Part shown: positions 1 through 10,681 of the stretch, in pieces
Numbering within the stretch: the first letter of the stretch is position 1
How the letters are laid out: every line of letters begins with the position of its first letter
Source of the DNA: Leptospira_A sp046736045
GTDB lineage: Bacteria; Spirochaetota; Leptospiria; Leptospirales; Leptospiraceae
Direction: 5' to 3'
DNA: 64,000 nt
Assembly: GCF_046736045.1 (NCBI RefSeq)
Contig: NZ_CP177134.1
Location: 1 to 64,000 of the forward strand
Made by a program: the position numbers and the translations under genes
The notes under the pieces: generated by a model
Database searches by the model: none
Told to the model about the DNA's origin: nothing
The model's input: the letters and a program-made list of their open reading frames with translations, nothing else

Positions 1-94
1 CGAATGAGTTGAAGATTCGAGTTAAAGACTTTTACAATATACACCATAGTGCGAAACCAAGTTCGTAGCGACAGGGTTGATTTTGTTCCTTTAT

Positions 95-2063
<1,969 letters not shown>

Positions 2064-3758
2064 CTATACCATACCCGTTTCATAATGTCCCACTAGTTCC
2101 AAAATTTTTTTCGGTTCGGAAACAACTACAGAGCTCGTTTGCAAAAGAAGATCCGATTTGGCAGCGATGAGTTGGGTCTGCTCCGATAATTCCATCAATA
2201 CGGAAGAAATTTGTTTGGAAGCCAAGTTTGATTCGGAAGTCGAACTATCTATTTGTTCTACCTGCGATTCCGCAGCATCTAACTTATGTTTTATCAATTC
2301 CGCTTCATTGATATCCTCTTTCAAAGATTCGGCAACATGGTTCAGTATCATTTTCATTTCGTTGAACAAATCAAATAACGAATGAACCTCCGAAGAAGCA
2401 TCCTTCACTTTTACGGACGCGTCATTTACCACGCTCAATGTTTCATTTACATAATCTTGAATTTGATTGGTCGAGTTTCCGATTCTTTCATTCAAATTCA
2501 TCATCTCTTTGGCAACAACGGCAAACCCGGCACCGAAGTTTCCCGCCCGGGCCGCTTCAATGGATGCATTTAAGGAAAGTAAGTTACTCCGGTCGGATAT
2601 TTCATTTATGATTGTAACAATGTTTAAAACTTTCTCAGAAACTTTTTTTACCGCATCGATGCCTTTTAATGAATCGATGATTTTTCTTTTTCCTTCATTT
2701 GCAGTTTCTTCCGCGCGAACGGACAATCTGTCCAAACTTTTAAAATGATTCATTGTACCATTCAAGTTCAGATTCATTGAATTCATATAATCTTTGATTT
2801 CTTTCATTGCAACGGAATGATGAAATGTGATATATTTGATATTTTCCAAAGCAGAGTTCAATTCCTCCATACAGGATGCAGCTTCCTCGCTTCCCGAAGC
2901 CATCGCATGAACCGATTCGGAAAAGTAATTAGTAAGGTCTGTTAGTTCTTTGGAGATAGTGACCGACGAATGGGTTGCTTTTTGAATTTGAGAAACAATT
3001 CCCCATAAATTAATGCTCATACTTTTCATGGAAAGAAGCATGATCTTGATTTCATCCGTAGAATCATTTTGAATTCTTTCATTGAAACGAAGCATTCCTG
3101 CCGATAAAAACACAGCGGATTCGGCGGCAGTTTGGAGTTTTTTGTTCTTCAAAGACAAGAAACATAAAGAAAAAACTCCGACTACGATTTGAATTAAAAT
3201 CATAACGGAAAAGAATAAAGATTTTTCCCGGAAATTTGAAATCATAAAAAGAAAGAAAGGGATGGAAATGAAAACGATTAAACCGACTTCTTTCGGTTTA
3301 ACGATTCCGATATTTTTCACAACGGTTCTTCCCCTTTTCCGAAAGGAAGATTGATTTCCTATCGCTTGGTACTGCTTTTCATAATAAAGTTTTTGATCGT
3401 CGGAAAGTTTTTTGCGAACGGAAACATATCCCGTAATTTTACCATCGTTTCCCATAATCGGTGTTACTGTCGCGTCAACCCAATAGTAATTTCCGGATTT
3501 ACTTTTATTCTTTACCGCTCCGGTCCAAGGCAGTCCAATCCGAATGAATTCCCAAAGTTCTTTGAATACCGACTTAGGCATATCGGGATGCCTAACTATA
3601 TTATGAGCCTTGCCGATCATTTCTTCCGCACTGTATTCGGAGATTCTGGCAAAATCAGGCGACACATAAGTAATGATACCTTTCGTATCCGTTCTGGAAA
3701 TGATAACATCAGATTCGGTTACAAGATTTTCATTTTTGTTCGTTGCGGCATTTTTCAC
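2064..3758 (-). CDS. PAS-domain methyl-accepting chemotaxis protein (Aer-like)
   Basis: This is a 564-residue membrane chemoreceptor. Residues about 18-120 form an Aer-type PAS domain, with the typical RHPDMP and WTGAVKNKSKSG stretches, likely to sense redox or energy state through a bound cofactor. Two adjacent hydrophobic segments at about 160-205 form a membrane hairpin with almost no periplasmic loop, so the sensing is cytoplasmic. The C-terminal half is a methyl-accepting signalling domain with the conserved hairpin tip (EISDRSNLLSLNASIEAARAG) that contacts CheA/CheW. Translation starts at GTG, with GGGAGAA 7 nt upstream. It appears monocistronic, downstream of the NHL lipoprotein on the same strand. 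The family assignment is secure; the ligand is unknown. Confidence 0.92.
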   Translation of the reverse strand: MKNAATNKNENLVTESDVIISRTDTKGIITYVSPDFARISEYSAEEMIGKAHNIVRHPDMPKSVFKELWEFIRIGLPWTGAVKNKSKSGNYYWVDATVTPIMGNDGKITGYVSVRKKLSDDQKLYYEKQYQAIGNQSSFRKRGRTVVKNIGIVKPKEVGLIVFISIPFFLFMISNFREKSLFFSVMILIQIVVGVFSLCFLSLKNKKLQTAAESAVFLSAGMLRFNERIQNDSTDEIKIMLLSMKSMSINLWGIVSQIQKATHSSVTISKELTDLTNYFSESVHAMASGSEEAASCMEELNSALENIKYITFHHSVAMKEIKDYMNSMNLNLNGTMNHFKSLDRLSVRAEETANEGKRKIIDSLKGIDAVKKVSEKVLNIVTIINEISDRSNLLSLNASIEAARAGNFGAGFAVVAKEMMNLNERIGNSTNQIQDYVNETLSVVNDASVKVKDASSEVHSLFDLFNEMKMILNHVAESLKEDINEAELIKHKLDAAESQVEQIDSSTSESNLASKQISSVLMELSEQTQLIAAKSDLLLQTSSVVVSEPKKILELVGHYETGMV

Positions 3759-4137
3759 TTTTCCGTTCTCCCTTCCGTTGCAAATAACAAGCCCTAGTTT
3801 TGAATCAAAAGGAAGGCTTAGGAAACCATGTAATAGAAACGGGTAGTTAGATTAGTAAATAAAATTCAGACAAGGGGGATTGATATTTATCAATCTATGA
3901 CTGAAATAAGGCTCAAGATAAGTTTCACTGAATTGTCAGAAAAGCGGAATATCACATAACAAATATTTATATTTAAATAAATATAAATTCGCCTTTTTGA
4001 TTGCTCACTCCTACCTCCGTGCGCTCAGTATTTTCCGTATGAGAAATGATCAACTCTCAAAACAAAAAAGATATTCTATCACAGAGTAAAGTATTATAAA
4101 ATGGCAGTAAGGCGGAGTTGCAAAAATCGCACGTTGT
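3759..4137. other. intergenic region with AT-rich hairpin
   Basis: No gene is seen. Positions 3965-3988 form a perfect 10-bp stem (ATTTATATTT / AAATATAAAT) around a 4-nt loop, in the 3' region of the lipoprotein gene; no U-run follows on either strand, so it is not a classical terminator. Directly beside it, at about 3988-3999, is a variant of the AAAAAGGCGAACTT word that heads the dispersed repeats at 22.9, 30.0 and 39.4 kb, but the rest of that repeat is absent here. Confidence 0.45.
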
Positions 4138-5664
4138 TCATCTGGGAAAAAACAATACCCGATGGTTGCCACTGTCGGTAACATAAAGTCCGCTAAGATC
4201 GACTTCAATCCCGTAAGGATTAGACAATGAAGTTGCAGAAAGACCTCCGTTGTTCAGGCTGGAGGAAACAAAGCTTCCCGCTTGCCCCCAAACAGAAGTT
4301 GCAGTCGTTGATGTGCCTTCGTAAGAAAGGACACGATGGTTGATTCTATCCGAAATAAAAACCTTTCCAGCAAAACTTTTTACAAACCAGGGGGAATTAA
4401 AAGCATTTGCACTCGTTCCGGTGTTGGCAGTGGTAAAATTTCCATTCTGTCCGTATACGCGTGTGGCCGTCGTAGAAGTACCCGGATAGAATAACACCCG
4501 ATTGTTGGCAATATCGGCAATATAAACTCCGTCTAAATCAACATCAATGCCTCGTGGCTCGCTCAATGAATTTGCAGAAACTCCTCCATTATTGGGAAGA
4601 TCTGTCGCAAAACTGCCGTTTTGTCCATAAACTCGTGTAGCTGTGGTAGAAGTGCCCGGATAGAATAACACACGATTGTTGAAGGTATCCACAATATAAA
4701 CTCCTGTCGTATCTATGACAACCCCTTGCGGATTCCTCAATCCATCCGTTCCTAATGCAATCGTAGTTGTTGAAAAATTTCCACTTTGTCCGTAAATCCT
4801 TGTGGCTGTTGTAGAAGTACCCGGAAAATACAATACTCTGCTTCCGTAAATATCAGAAATATAAACTCCCGTGGAATCAGTTGCTACTTCCGGAACATTG
4901 GCATCAGGAATACCGTAAAAGGAAGTAGAGGAAACCGTTCCTGTTGTTGCAGTTGTAAAAAGACCTGCTTGTCCGTAAACCCTTGTGGCTGTTGTGGAAG
5001 TGCCCGGATAATAAAGCGTACGATTGTTTTCTTGGTCAGCAATATAAACACCCGTGCTATCGATTGCGGTCTTGAAAGGAATCCTAAGACTATTTGCACT
5101 GATACCCAGGTAGTTCGCAGTGCCCGAAGTGAAACTGCCACTTTGCCCGTAAACACGAGTTGCGGTCAGACTCGGAGATGCTAACTTTACAACTGTTACT
5201 GTGTAATTTTTGGTAGTATTGTCGTTTCCGATGATGGTGTATATTTTCGGAGAGGAAAAATCATTTACAGTAACTCCGCTCACTTGAGTGACCCCGGCAA
5301 TGTTCGCACTCACACCATTATGGGCAAAGCCCGCGACAAGTGAAGTTACATTCGAATAAGCAACCGTTATCGTTATATTCGTATCGCTGATCGTTCCTGC
5401 GATCGTATTAGGCGACACAATGGAAAAGGAAGACATGACAATATTTTGATTGATAAGGGTTCTGGAACCGCAATAAACGGATGATTCTCCGATCAGACTT
5501 CCGAGAAGTTTTTTTCTTAAAAAATCCGAACTTTTGGTATCGCATGGATTACCCAGGGAAGGGGATTTGCAATTGAAGATTAAAAACAAAACCAGAAAAA
5601 TCGCAGATAAAAGTTCGGGAAATTTATAAAAGCAATTCTGATAAATGATATTGTGATTTTTCAT
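4138..5664 (-). CDS. NHL-type six-bladed beta-propeller lipoprotein
   Basis: This 508-residue protein starts with a hydrophobic signal of about 32 residues ending in LIFNC, a loose spirochaetal lipobox, so it is probably a lipoprotein. Residues about 70-160 resemble the cadherin-like/DUF5018-type beta domain common in leptospiral surface proteins. Six repeats of about 55-60 residues follow, each of the form ATRVYGQ..G.F....GVYIAD..NNRVLFYPGTST, with the GVY(I/V)xD...NRVL core typical of NHL blades. Six blades would close a propeller. The last repeat runs to the C-terminus. No Shine-Dalgarno precedes the ATG, but no other in-frame start retains the signal. The ligand is unknown; surface binding or adhesion is only a guess. 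Confidence 0.75.
   Translation of the reverse strand: MKNHNIIYQNCFYKFPELLSAIFLVLFLIFNCKSPSLGNPCDTKSSDFLRKKLLGSLIGESSVYCGSRTLINQNIVMSSFSIVSPNTIAGTISDTNITITVAYSNVTSLVAGFAHNGVSANIAGVTQVSGVTVNDFSSPKIYTIIGNDNTTKNYTVTVVKLASPSLTATRVYGQSGSFTSGTANYLGISANSLRIPFKTAIDSTGVYIADQENNRTLYYPGTSTTATRVYGQAGLFTTATTGTVSSTSFYGIPDANVPEVATDSTGVYISDIYGSRVLYFPGTSTTATRIYGQSGNFSTTTIALGTDGLRNPQGVVIDTTGVYIVDTFNNRVLFYPGTSTTATRVYGQNGSFATDLPNNGGVSANSLSEPRGIDVDLDGVYIADIANNRVLFYPGTSTTATRVYGQNGNFTTANTGTSANAFNSPWFVKSFAGKVFISDRINHRVLSYEGTSTTATSVWGQAGSFVSSSLNNGGLSATSLSNPYGIEVDLSGLYVTDSGNHRVLFFPR
4141..5166 (-). repeat. six tandem coding repeats (propeller blades)
   Basis: The DNA for the six NHL blades is itself a degenerate tandem array with a unit of about 165-180 bp. 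The segment coding for LFYPGTSTTATRVYGQ is nearly identical in five units, while the middle of each unit varies. This pattern could allow blade number to change by recombination between units. Confidence 0.7.
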
Positions 5665-6012
5665 TTGTAATGAATTTTAAAATCTAAAAAAACAAGTAAA
5701 GTCAATATATTTACAATAACGAAATTTTGAATTGCGCTGAACTATATTCTTATTTCCGTGAACTCAAGCACCTCCCCTCCCGTGGGAGGAAACTCTGAAA
5801 AGAAAGTAACAGCCGCTTATTACTTTCATTCACACGCAAGGGATTGCAGTGGAAACCCTTCGCGCATGCGAAGGTTGCAACGGAAAGCCCGGTCGGGGAT
5901 TAAGATCAATCCGGCTCGATCGAATCCATCCGATGCACCTGAAAAATAGATCGTCTGAGATTAGAAATAAATTGCCAAAATAAGAGGACTCCCCCACCCT
6001 CAAATCATCGTT
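5665..6012. other. mqo upstream region, no gene
   Basis: No credible ORF is present. The central part (5770-5910) holds a GC-rich REP-like element that is listed separately. The 60 bases before mqo contain AGAGGA about 24 nt from the ATG, too far to act as a normal ribosome site, and no strong promoter was recognised by eye. Confidence 0.4.
5770..5910 (+). repeat. REP-like intergenic palindromic element
   Basis: A GC-rich island lies in an AT-rich gap. It has a short CCTCC-CGTG-GGAGG hairpin at about 5776-5790, the word AAGGGATTGCAGTGGAAA at 5838-5855, a perfect 7-bp stem CCTTCGC-GCAT-GCGAAGG at 5857-5874, and GGAAAGCCCGGTCGG at 5882-5896. The words GGGATnG and AAAGCCCGGTCGG recur in the element at 63.67 kb and, more loosely, in those at 23.05 and 32.83 kb. 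Related intergenic palindromes occur in other bacteria. It is probably mobile or RNA-structured DNA and does not look protein-coding. Confidence 0.5.
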
Positions 6013-7539
6013 ATGAAAGACAAACATACAATCAAAACAAAGTCGGATGTCATCTTGATCGGCGCAGGAATCATGAGCGCCACCTTAGGAGTTCTCCTAA
6101 AAGAACTCGATCCCGGTTTGACCATTACCGTACTCGAAAGGTTAGATGCTGCTGCAAGGGAAAGTTCCAATGTTTGGAACAATGCGGGCACGGGGCATTC
6201 TGCATTTTGCGAATTGAATTATACTGCCGAAGGACCGGACGGTTCCATCAATGTTAAAAAGGCACTGAACATTGCATCTTCTTATGAAACTTCCAAAGAA
6301 TTTTGGGCTTATCTGGTAGGAGAAAAAAAGATCATCGCTCCTGAAAAATTCATCCATCATGTTCCCCATTTTAGTTTTGTTTGGGGCGAAGAAAATGTTT
6401 CCTTTTTGAAAAAAAGATACGAGGCGCTCGCAAAAGAAACGTTATTCGAAGGATTGGAATATTCGGAAGATAAGAACGAATTGGCTGCCTGGATGCCTCT
6501 TGTAATGAAGGGGAGAGATCCTATCGTGCCTGTCGCCGGAACCAAAATGGATTTGGGAACGGATGTCGATTTCGGAACTCTAACAAGAGCTATATTCAAT
6601 TATCTGGAAACATTGGATGGAGTTCATGTTCAGTATTATGAAAATGTAAAAGATCTGGAAAGAGAAAAGGACGGCCTTTGGAATCTCACTTCTACCAATC
6701 TACTGACTCATGAGAAAGAACATCATGAAGCGAGCTTCGTATTCATTGGCGCAGGAGGAGGATCACTTCCTTTGCTTGAAAAATCTGACATTCCCGAAGC
6801 GGCAGGCTTTGGAGGATTTCCAGTTAGCGGTCAATGGCTGAGATGTAAAAACAGAGAAGTCATCGAGACTCATTTTGCAAAAGTTTACGGCAAAGCATCC
6901 GTAGGTTCCCCTCCCATGTCGGTTCCTCATTTGGATACGAGAATCATCGATGGCAAAAAAGAGCTGTTATTCGGACCTTATGCGGGATTCAGTACCAAGT
7001 TTTTGAAAAAAGGATCTTATCTGGATCTGGTAAAATCACTCGAGTTTGATAATATCTTCCCTATGTTGTCTGCGGGAATGCACAACCTTCCTTTGACAAA
7101 ATATCTGATTTCCCAAGCGATGCAATCTCACGAAGACCGCATCCATGCTTTGAAAGAATATTTTCCGGATGTAAAATCGGAAGATTGGGAGCTTGTAGTT
7201 GCAGGACAAAGAGTTCAGATCATCAAAGAAGACAAAGAAGAAGGTGGAGTTTTGGAATTCGGAACGGAAGTCGTATCTGCAGCTGATGGAAGTTTGGCGG
7301 CACTGTTGGGAGCATCTCCCGGAGCTTCTACATCCGTATCGATCATGTTGGAAGTTCTTGCGGATTGTTTTCCGGAAAAGATCAAATCCAAAGAATGGTC
7401 TTCCAAACTGAAAGAAATGATCCCAAGCTTCGGGGAATCTTTTTTAGATAATGACGAACTGTGCAAAATAAGCAGAAAGAACACTCATACGATTTTAAAT
7501 CTTGCTTCTGCCAGAAAAGAGGCTGGTTCTAAAATTTAA
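6013..7539 (+). CDS. mqo: malate:quinone oxidoreductase
   Basis: This FAD-dependent peripheral membrane enzyme oxidises malate to oxaloacetate and passes electrons to the quinone pool in the TCA cycle. Its 508 residues match the family length. The N-terminus carries the dinucleotide fold (VILIGAGIMSATLG), then the hallmark SSNVWNNAGTGHSAFCELNY. GQRVQIIK near residue 400 and LLGASPGASTS near residue 425 are also typical. No Shine-Dalgarno lies at the usual distance, but any later ATG would cut into the FAD fold. A long hairpin follows the stop codon. It appears to be a single-gene unit. Confidence 0.95.
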   Translation: MKDKHTIKTKSDVILIGAGIMSATLGVLLKELDPGLTITVLERLDAAARESSNVWNNAGTGHSAFCELNYTAEGPDGSINVKKALNIASSYETSKEFWAYLVGEKKIIAPEKFIHHVPHFSFVWGEENVSFLKKRYEALAKETLFEGLEYSEDKNELAAWMPLVMKGRDPIVPVAGTKMDLGTDVDFGTLTRAIFNYLETLDGVHVQYYENVKDLEREKDGLWNLTSTNLLTHEKEHHEASFVFIGAGGGSLPLLEKSDIPEAAGFGGFPVSGQWLRCKNREVIETHFAKVYGKASVGSPPMSVPHLDTRIIDGKKELLFGPYAGFSTKFLKKGSYLDLVKSLEFDNIFPMLSAGMHNLPLTKYLISQAMQSHEDRIHALKEYFPDVKSEDWELVVAGQRVQIIKEDKEEGGVLEFGTEVVSAADGSLAALLGASPGASTSVSIMLEVLADCFPEKIKSKEWSSKLKEMIPSFGESFLDNDELCKISRKNTHTILNLASARKEAGSKI

Positions 7540-7545
7540 AGAAAA

Positions 7546-7579
7546 GAATGCCATCTAACACTTGATATAGATGGCATTC
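7546..7579 (+). terminator. 12-bp hairpin after mqo
   Basis: GAATGCCATCTA at 7546-7557 pairs perfectly with TAGATGGCATTC at 7568-7579 across a 10-nt loop, starting 6 bases after the mqo stop codon. No U-run follows, so it is either an atypical terminator or a 3'-end stabiliser. Confidence 0.55.
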
Positions 7580-7664
7580 CGATCCTTCATTATCGGTAAA
7601 CTACAATCAAATTTTCTTTTTAGAAGAATTTGGAAAAACAAAACAAATGAGCTCAAAATAATAC

Positions 7665-7693
7665 TTTACATATGATTAGTATCCTGTTAAAAT
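7665..7693 (+). promoter_or_regulatory. sigma70-type promoter, predicted leaderless start
   Basis: TTTACA (7665-7670), a 17-nt spacer and TAAAAT (7688-7693) form a good vegetative promoter. The expected transcription start, 7-8 nt after the -10, falls on the A of the ATG at 7701. No Shine-Dalgarno is available, so the radical SAM mRNA is predicted to be leaderless. Confidence 0.6.
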
Positions 7694-7700
7694 AATACAC

Positions 7701-8807
7701 ATGGATACCTGGGAAAAGAAGCCGGAAAAATCAAAATCCAGAAGAGGCACTTTATCTTCCGTTCCCGGACGATTTACAACTGTTTTGCGGGAGGATTGGG
7801 AAGAAGACAAATCCTGGAACGAAACTGACTCACCGACCAAGACTGAATTTTTTTCCGAATATCCCAAAACACTCATCACATCCAATGATTCTCCCGACAT
7901 TCCCCATGGTTCAAGCATCAATCCTTACCGAGGCTGTGAGCATGGTTGCATCTATTGTTTTGCAAGACCCAACCATTCGTATGTCGATTTATCCCCCGGC
8001 ATTGATTTTGAATCCAAAATTTTCATCAAACACAATGTAGCCGGGGTTCTGGTAGAAGATTTGAAACGAAAAAAGGGAGAGATAGAACCGATTCTTTTAG
8101 GAACTGCCACCGACCCTTACCAACCGATCGAAAGAAAAATGGAAAACACCAGAAAGATTTTACAGATCTGTTTGGAGTTTCGCCAACCGGTGGAAATCAT
8201 CACCAAGTCTCTTTTGGTTTTAAGAGACTTGGATATTTTGAGTGAAATGGCAAAATTGAATTTGATCCGTGTCTGTGTTTCCGTTACAACCATGAACAAA
8301 GAGCTTTGGTCCAAGCTGGAACCGAGAACAGCCTCGCCAAACAAACGTATGGAGGCCATCTCCGGCTTAAGCAGTATTGGTGTTCCCGTTATACTTATGT
8401 TTGCTCCGGTAATTCCTTTTCTCAACGACCATGAAATGGAGTCCATTGTTCATTTGGGAAAACAAAATGGAATTTCTTTTGCGGTCATGATTTTGGTGCG
8501 GCTTCCCTATGAAGTGGCTCCGCTTTTCGAAGATTGGCTCACAGAACACTATCCGCTCAAAAAAGACAAGGTGCTCGGACTCATTCGGGATACGAGAGAA
8601 GGTAAACTCTACCAATCCGATTTCAAGCAAAGGATGACTGGAACTGGAAATTATGCAGAACTTTTGCGAGCAAGGTTTCGGTTGGTTCGAAAACAAGCAG
8701 GACTCATTCAAGGACCCAAGGTTTTGGAAACCGGCTTGTTTCGTATCCCGGAAAAGTTTCAAATCAGAAAAGGGAAAGGAGAAGAAACATTACCGGGATT
8801 GTTTTAA
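7701..8807 (+). CDS. PA0069-family radical SAM protein
   Basis: This 368-residue protein carries a radical SAM cluster motif CEHGCIYC at about residues 79-86, directly after INPYRG and followed by FARPNH, the signature of the PA0069/Rv2578c family related to spore photoproduct lyase. GTATDPYQPIE and EIITKS are further family motifs. The three cysteines would bind a 4Fe-4S cluster that cleaves S-adenosylmethionine. The substrate of the family is not established. The gene ends 10 bases before the convergent SET-domain gene and appears to be read from a leaderless transcript. Confidence 0.88.
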   Translation: MDTWEKKPEKSKSRRGTLSSVPGRFTTVLREDWEEDKSWNETDSPTKTEFFSEYPKTLITSNDSPDIPHGSSINPYRGCEHGCIYCFARPNHSYVDLSPGIDFESKIFIKHNVAGVLVEDLKRKKGEIEPILLGTATDPYQPIERKMENTRKILQICLEFRQPVEIITKSLLVLRDLDILSEMAKLNLIRVCVSVTTMNKELWSKLEPRTASPNKRMEAISGLSSIGVPVILMFAPVIPFLNDHEMESIVHLGKQNGISFAVMILVRLPYEVAPLFEDWLTEHYPLKKDKVLGLIRDTREGKLYQSDFKQRMTGTGNYAELLRARFRLVRKQAGLIQGPKVLETGLFRIPEKFQIRKGKGEETLPGLF

Positions 8808-8817
8808 ATAGTTAGGT

Positions 8818-9372
8818 TCAGGTCGAAACTTCCACCGAATTCAAAACTTTCAAAAACTCCCGGTTCTCAAAAGTTTCGATTCGCAATAGATATTGATCCA
8901 AAGAACGCAAAAGCACGGAAATATCCTTTAGATTGATCCGCAAGTCTGCTTTGAACTTATGATGCTCTGAAATCAAACCTCTGCAATTGGGGGACCCGCA
9001 ACGGCACTCAAAAGATTCGAAATGACCGAAATAACTTCCGTAATCTTCTACAATCTCTTCCCCTGCTTTGATATTTCGCAGAGCAAGGCTCACATTATCG
9101 TACTGCAATAATCCGGTGGAGTTGGGATCGCAAGAATGGTTCACATACTTTCCTTCATCCCAGGGAACAATGACCCGTTTTTGAAAATCCAAATACCCGT
9201 AGATATTGAATTTGATCCTTTGTTTTTCATCAATTGCTTCAAAGGCATCCAAATCGATTTTAATATCATGATCATCTAGGATCCAAAGGATTTCTCCTCT
9301 GGCAAAATCACGACTTGCGAAAAGTCCCATACCGCGATCGGTAGGTTGAACAAATGTATCAGGATGAATCAT
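8818..9372 (-). CDS. SET-domain protein (putative protein lysine methyltransferase)
   Basis: This 184-residue protein has the SET core: a GMGLFASRDFARGE segment near residue 14, YVNHSCDPNS near residue 86, and GEEIVEDYGSYFG near residue 118. A post-SET-like cluster CRCGSPNCRG follows and probably binds zinc. SET enzymes methylate lysine side chains with S-adenosylmethionine; the bacterial target is unknown. No Shine-Dalgarno precedes the ATG. It is convergent with the radical SAM gene, so it is probably transcribed alone. Confidence 0.88.
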   Translation of the reverse strand: MIHPDTFVQPTDRGMGLFASRDFARGEILWILDDHDIKIDLDAFEAIDEKQRIKFNIYGYLDFQKRVIVPWDEGKYVNHSCDPNSTGLLQYDNVSLALRNIKAGEEIVEDYGSYFGHFESFECRCGSPNCRGLISEHHKFKADLRINLKDISVLLRSLDQYLLRIETFENREFLKVLNSVEVST

Positions 9373-9512
9373 GAGGGGGTGTTCTTGTTTTTATGCGCTC
9401 TGGCAGAGTTAGGGCAACTAAACGAATCAAACGAGTATATTTTTTGTAAAGATTAAATTCAGATTTCTTTTGGAATCTTTTATTACAAGTTCCGTGGGAG
9501 AAAATCTGACTT

Positions 9513-10265
9513 TTAAGATTTAAGTTTGGTTAAAGTATCGTAAGCGGAAGCGATATCGGATTGTTTCATAAAGTAAGTGCCGACTAGTACGGAATCCACA
9601 ACTCCTTCATACTGTTTGAAATCCTGGTAAGAATGAACACCGGACTCGGCGACCCGAACCAAATGTTTCGGAATCAAGTTTGCCATCTCCTGAACTAAGC
9701 CGGAATGGATTTGAAATGTATCCAAATCCCTAGTATTGATTCCAATCACATCCATTCCCAAAGATAAGGAAGTCTCGACTTCTGTTTGGTTGTGGGTTTC
9801 TACCAAAACCCCGAGGCCGAGTTTTTTGGCATAAAGATAAAGCTCCTCCAATCTGGATTTTTCCAAAATCCGAACAATCAGTAAAATGGCGGAGGCACCG
9901 TAAGCAAATGCTTCTTCTATTTGGGATTCGTGCAGAATAAAATCCTTTCGGATGACGGGAATTTTGACTGACCGACTGACATCGCGCAGGTGAGAAAGAG
10001 AGCCGAAAAAATAATTTTCATCCGTCAGAACGGAAATGGCGCTCGCACCTGAAATTTCGTATTGTTTCGCGATTTCTACAGGAGAATAATCCGCTCGGAT
10101 CACTCCTCCGCTGGGACTTCCCTTTTTGCATTCGGCAATGACTGTAAGAGAAGTTTGTTTTAATGCTTTCGCAAAAGGATAAACCGGCACTTCCCTTGGA
10201 GGAAGGGAGGCCAGGTTGATGCGAAGGATTTCTTCGTGTTTGGTAGCTACAATTTTGTGTAAGAT
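9513..10265 (-). CDS. trpC: indole-3-glycerol phosphate synthase, start codon unresolved
   Basis: TrpC converts carboxyphenylamino-deoxyribulose phosphate to indole-glycerol phosphate in tryptophan synthesis. The TIM-barrel motifs are clear: IAECKKGSPSGG, RKDFI, GVLVETH, GINTRDLDTF (in place of the usual GINNRNL), VAESGV and VLVGTYF. The first standard start is GTG at 10190, but that would remove a conserved N-terminal helix. The same frame continues upstream as ILHKIVATKHEEI, a typical TrpC beginning, to an in-frame TAG at 10281-10283 with no ATG, GTG or TTG. Coordinates here begin at the ATC at 10265; GTT at 10280, 5 nt after AAGG, is an alternative. It follows the STAS gene closely, probably in one operon. 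Confidence 0.88.
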   Translation of the reverse strand: MLHKIVATKHEEILRINLASLPPREVPVYPFAKALKQTSLTVIAECKKGSPSGGVIRADYSPVEIAKQYEISGASAISVLTDENYFFGSLSHLRDVSRSVKIPVIRKDFILHESQIEEAFAYGASAILLIVRILEKSRLEELYLYAKKLGLGVLVETHNQTEVETSLSLGMDVIGINTRDLDTFQIHSGLVQEMANLIPKHLVRVAESGVHSYQDFKQYEGVVDSVLVGTYFMKQSDIASAYDTLTKLKS

Positions 10266-10287
10266 AGGATTCGTAAAAACCTATGCC

Positions 10288-10620
10288 TTAAAAAGAGCGG
10301 AGAGCTGCCTCTTCTGATTCATGAATATCAAACAAAGAAGTGAGCTCAATTACGTCGAAAATTCGTTTTACTGCAGGTTTGATATTGGAGATTTTGAGAG
10401 CGCCTTCTTTGGAATTGAGCTTTCTCAATGTAGAAATACAAGCTCTGAATCCTGAGGAAGACATATACTCCACGTCTTTCATATTCAGAAGAACTTTTCT
10501 ATGACCGCCGTTGTCTATCAAATCCATAAGGCCTTCTTCTACCTCATTTGCTACGGAAACGTCCAAACGACCTTCCAAGTAGACAACTAGTTTTCCGTCT
10601 TTGATCTCGTGTTTAAGCAC
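10288..10620 (-). CDS. STAS-domain anti-sigma factor antagonist
   Basis: This single-domain STAS protein of 110 residues is of the SpoIIAA/RsbV type. The MKDVEYMSSSGFRA segment near residue 48 places a serine where these proteins are phosphorylated by an anti-sigma kinase. Dephosphorylated antagonists release a sigma factor or another target by binding the anti-sigma factor. It starts at GTG after a GGGTGA-like site. It is divergent from murD and upstream of trpC. The cognate kinase is not in this window. Confidence 0.88.
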   Translation of the reverse strand: MLKHEIKDGKLVVYLEGRLDVSVANEVEEGLMDLIDNGGHRKVLLNMKDVEYMSSSGFRACISTLRKLNSKEGALKISNIKPAVKRIFDVIELTSLFDIHESEEAALRSF

Positions 10621-10681
10621 TATTTCACCCGACCCTGATATGATTTTACAAAATCACCCGTTTTTAGCGGACTGTCAATCA

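Noticed and set aside
4141..5166. Tandem repeats as a CRISPR array
   Set aside because: The unit is about 170 bp, keeps the reading frame and encodes propeller blades.
5758..5949. 63-residue plus-strand ORF before mqo
   Set aside because: It coincides with the REP-like element, has no ribosome site and no resemblance to a protein.
10601..10681. N-terminal extension of MurD to 10601
   Set aside because: It overlaps the start of the divergent STAS gene, and the added residues are not typical of MurD.
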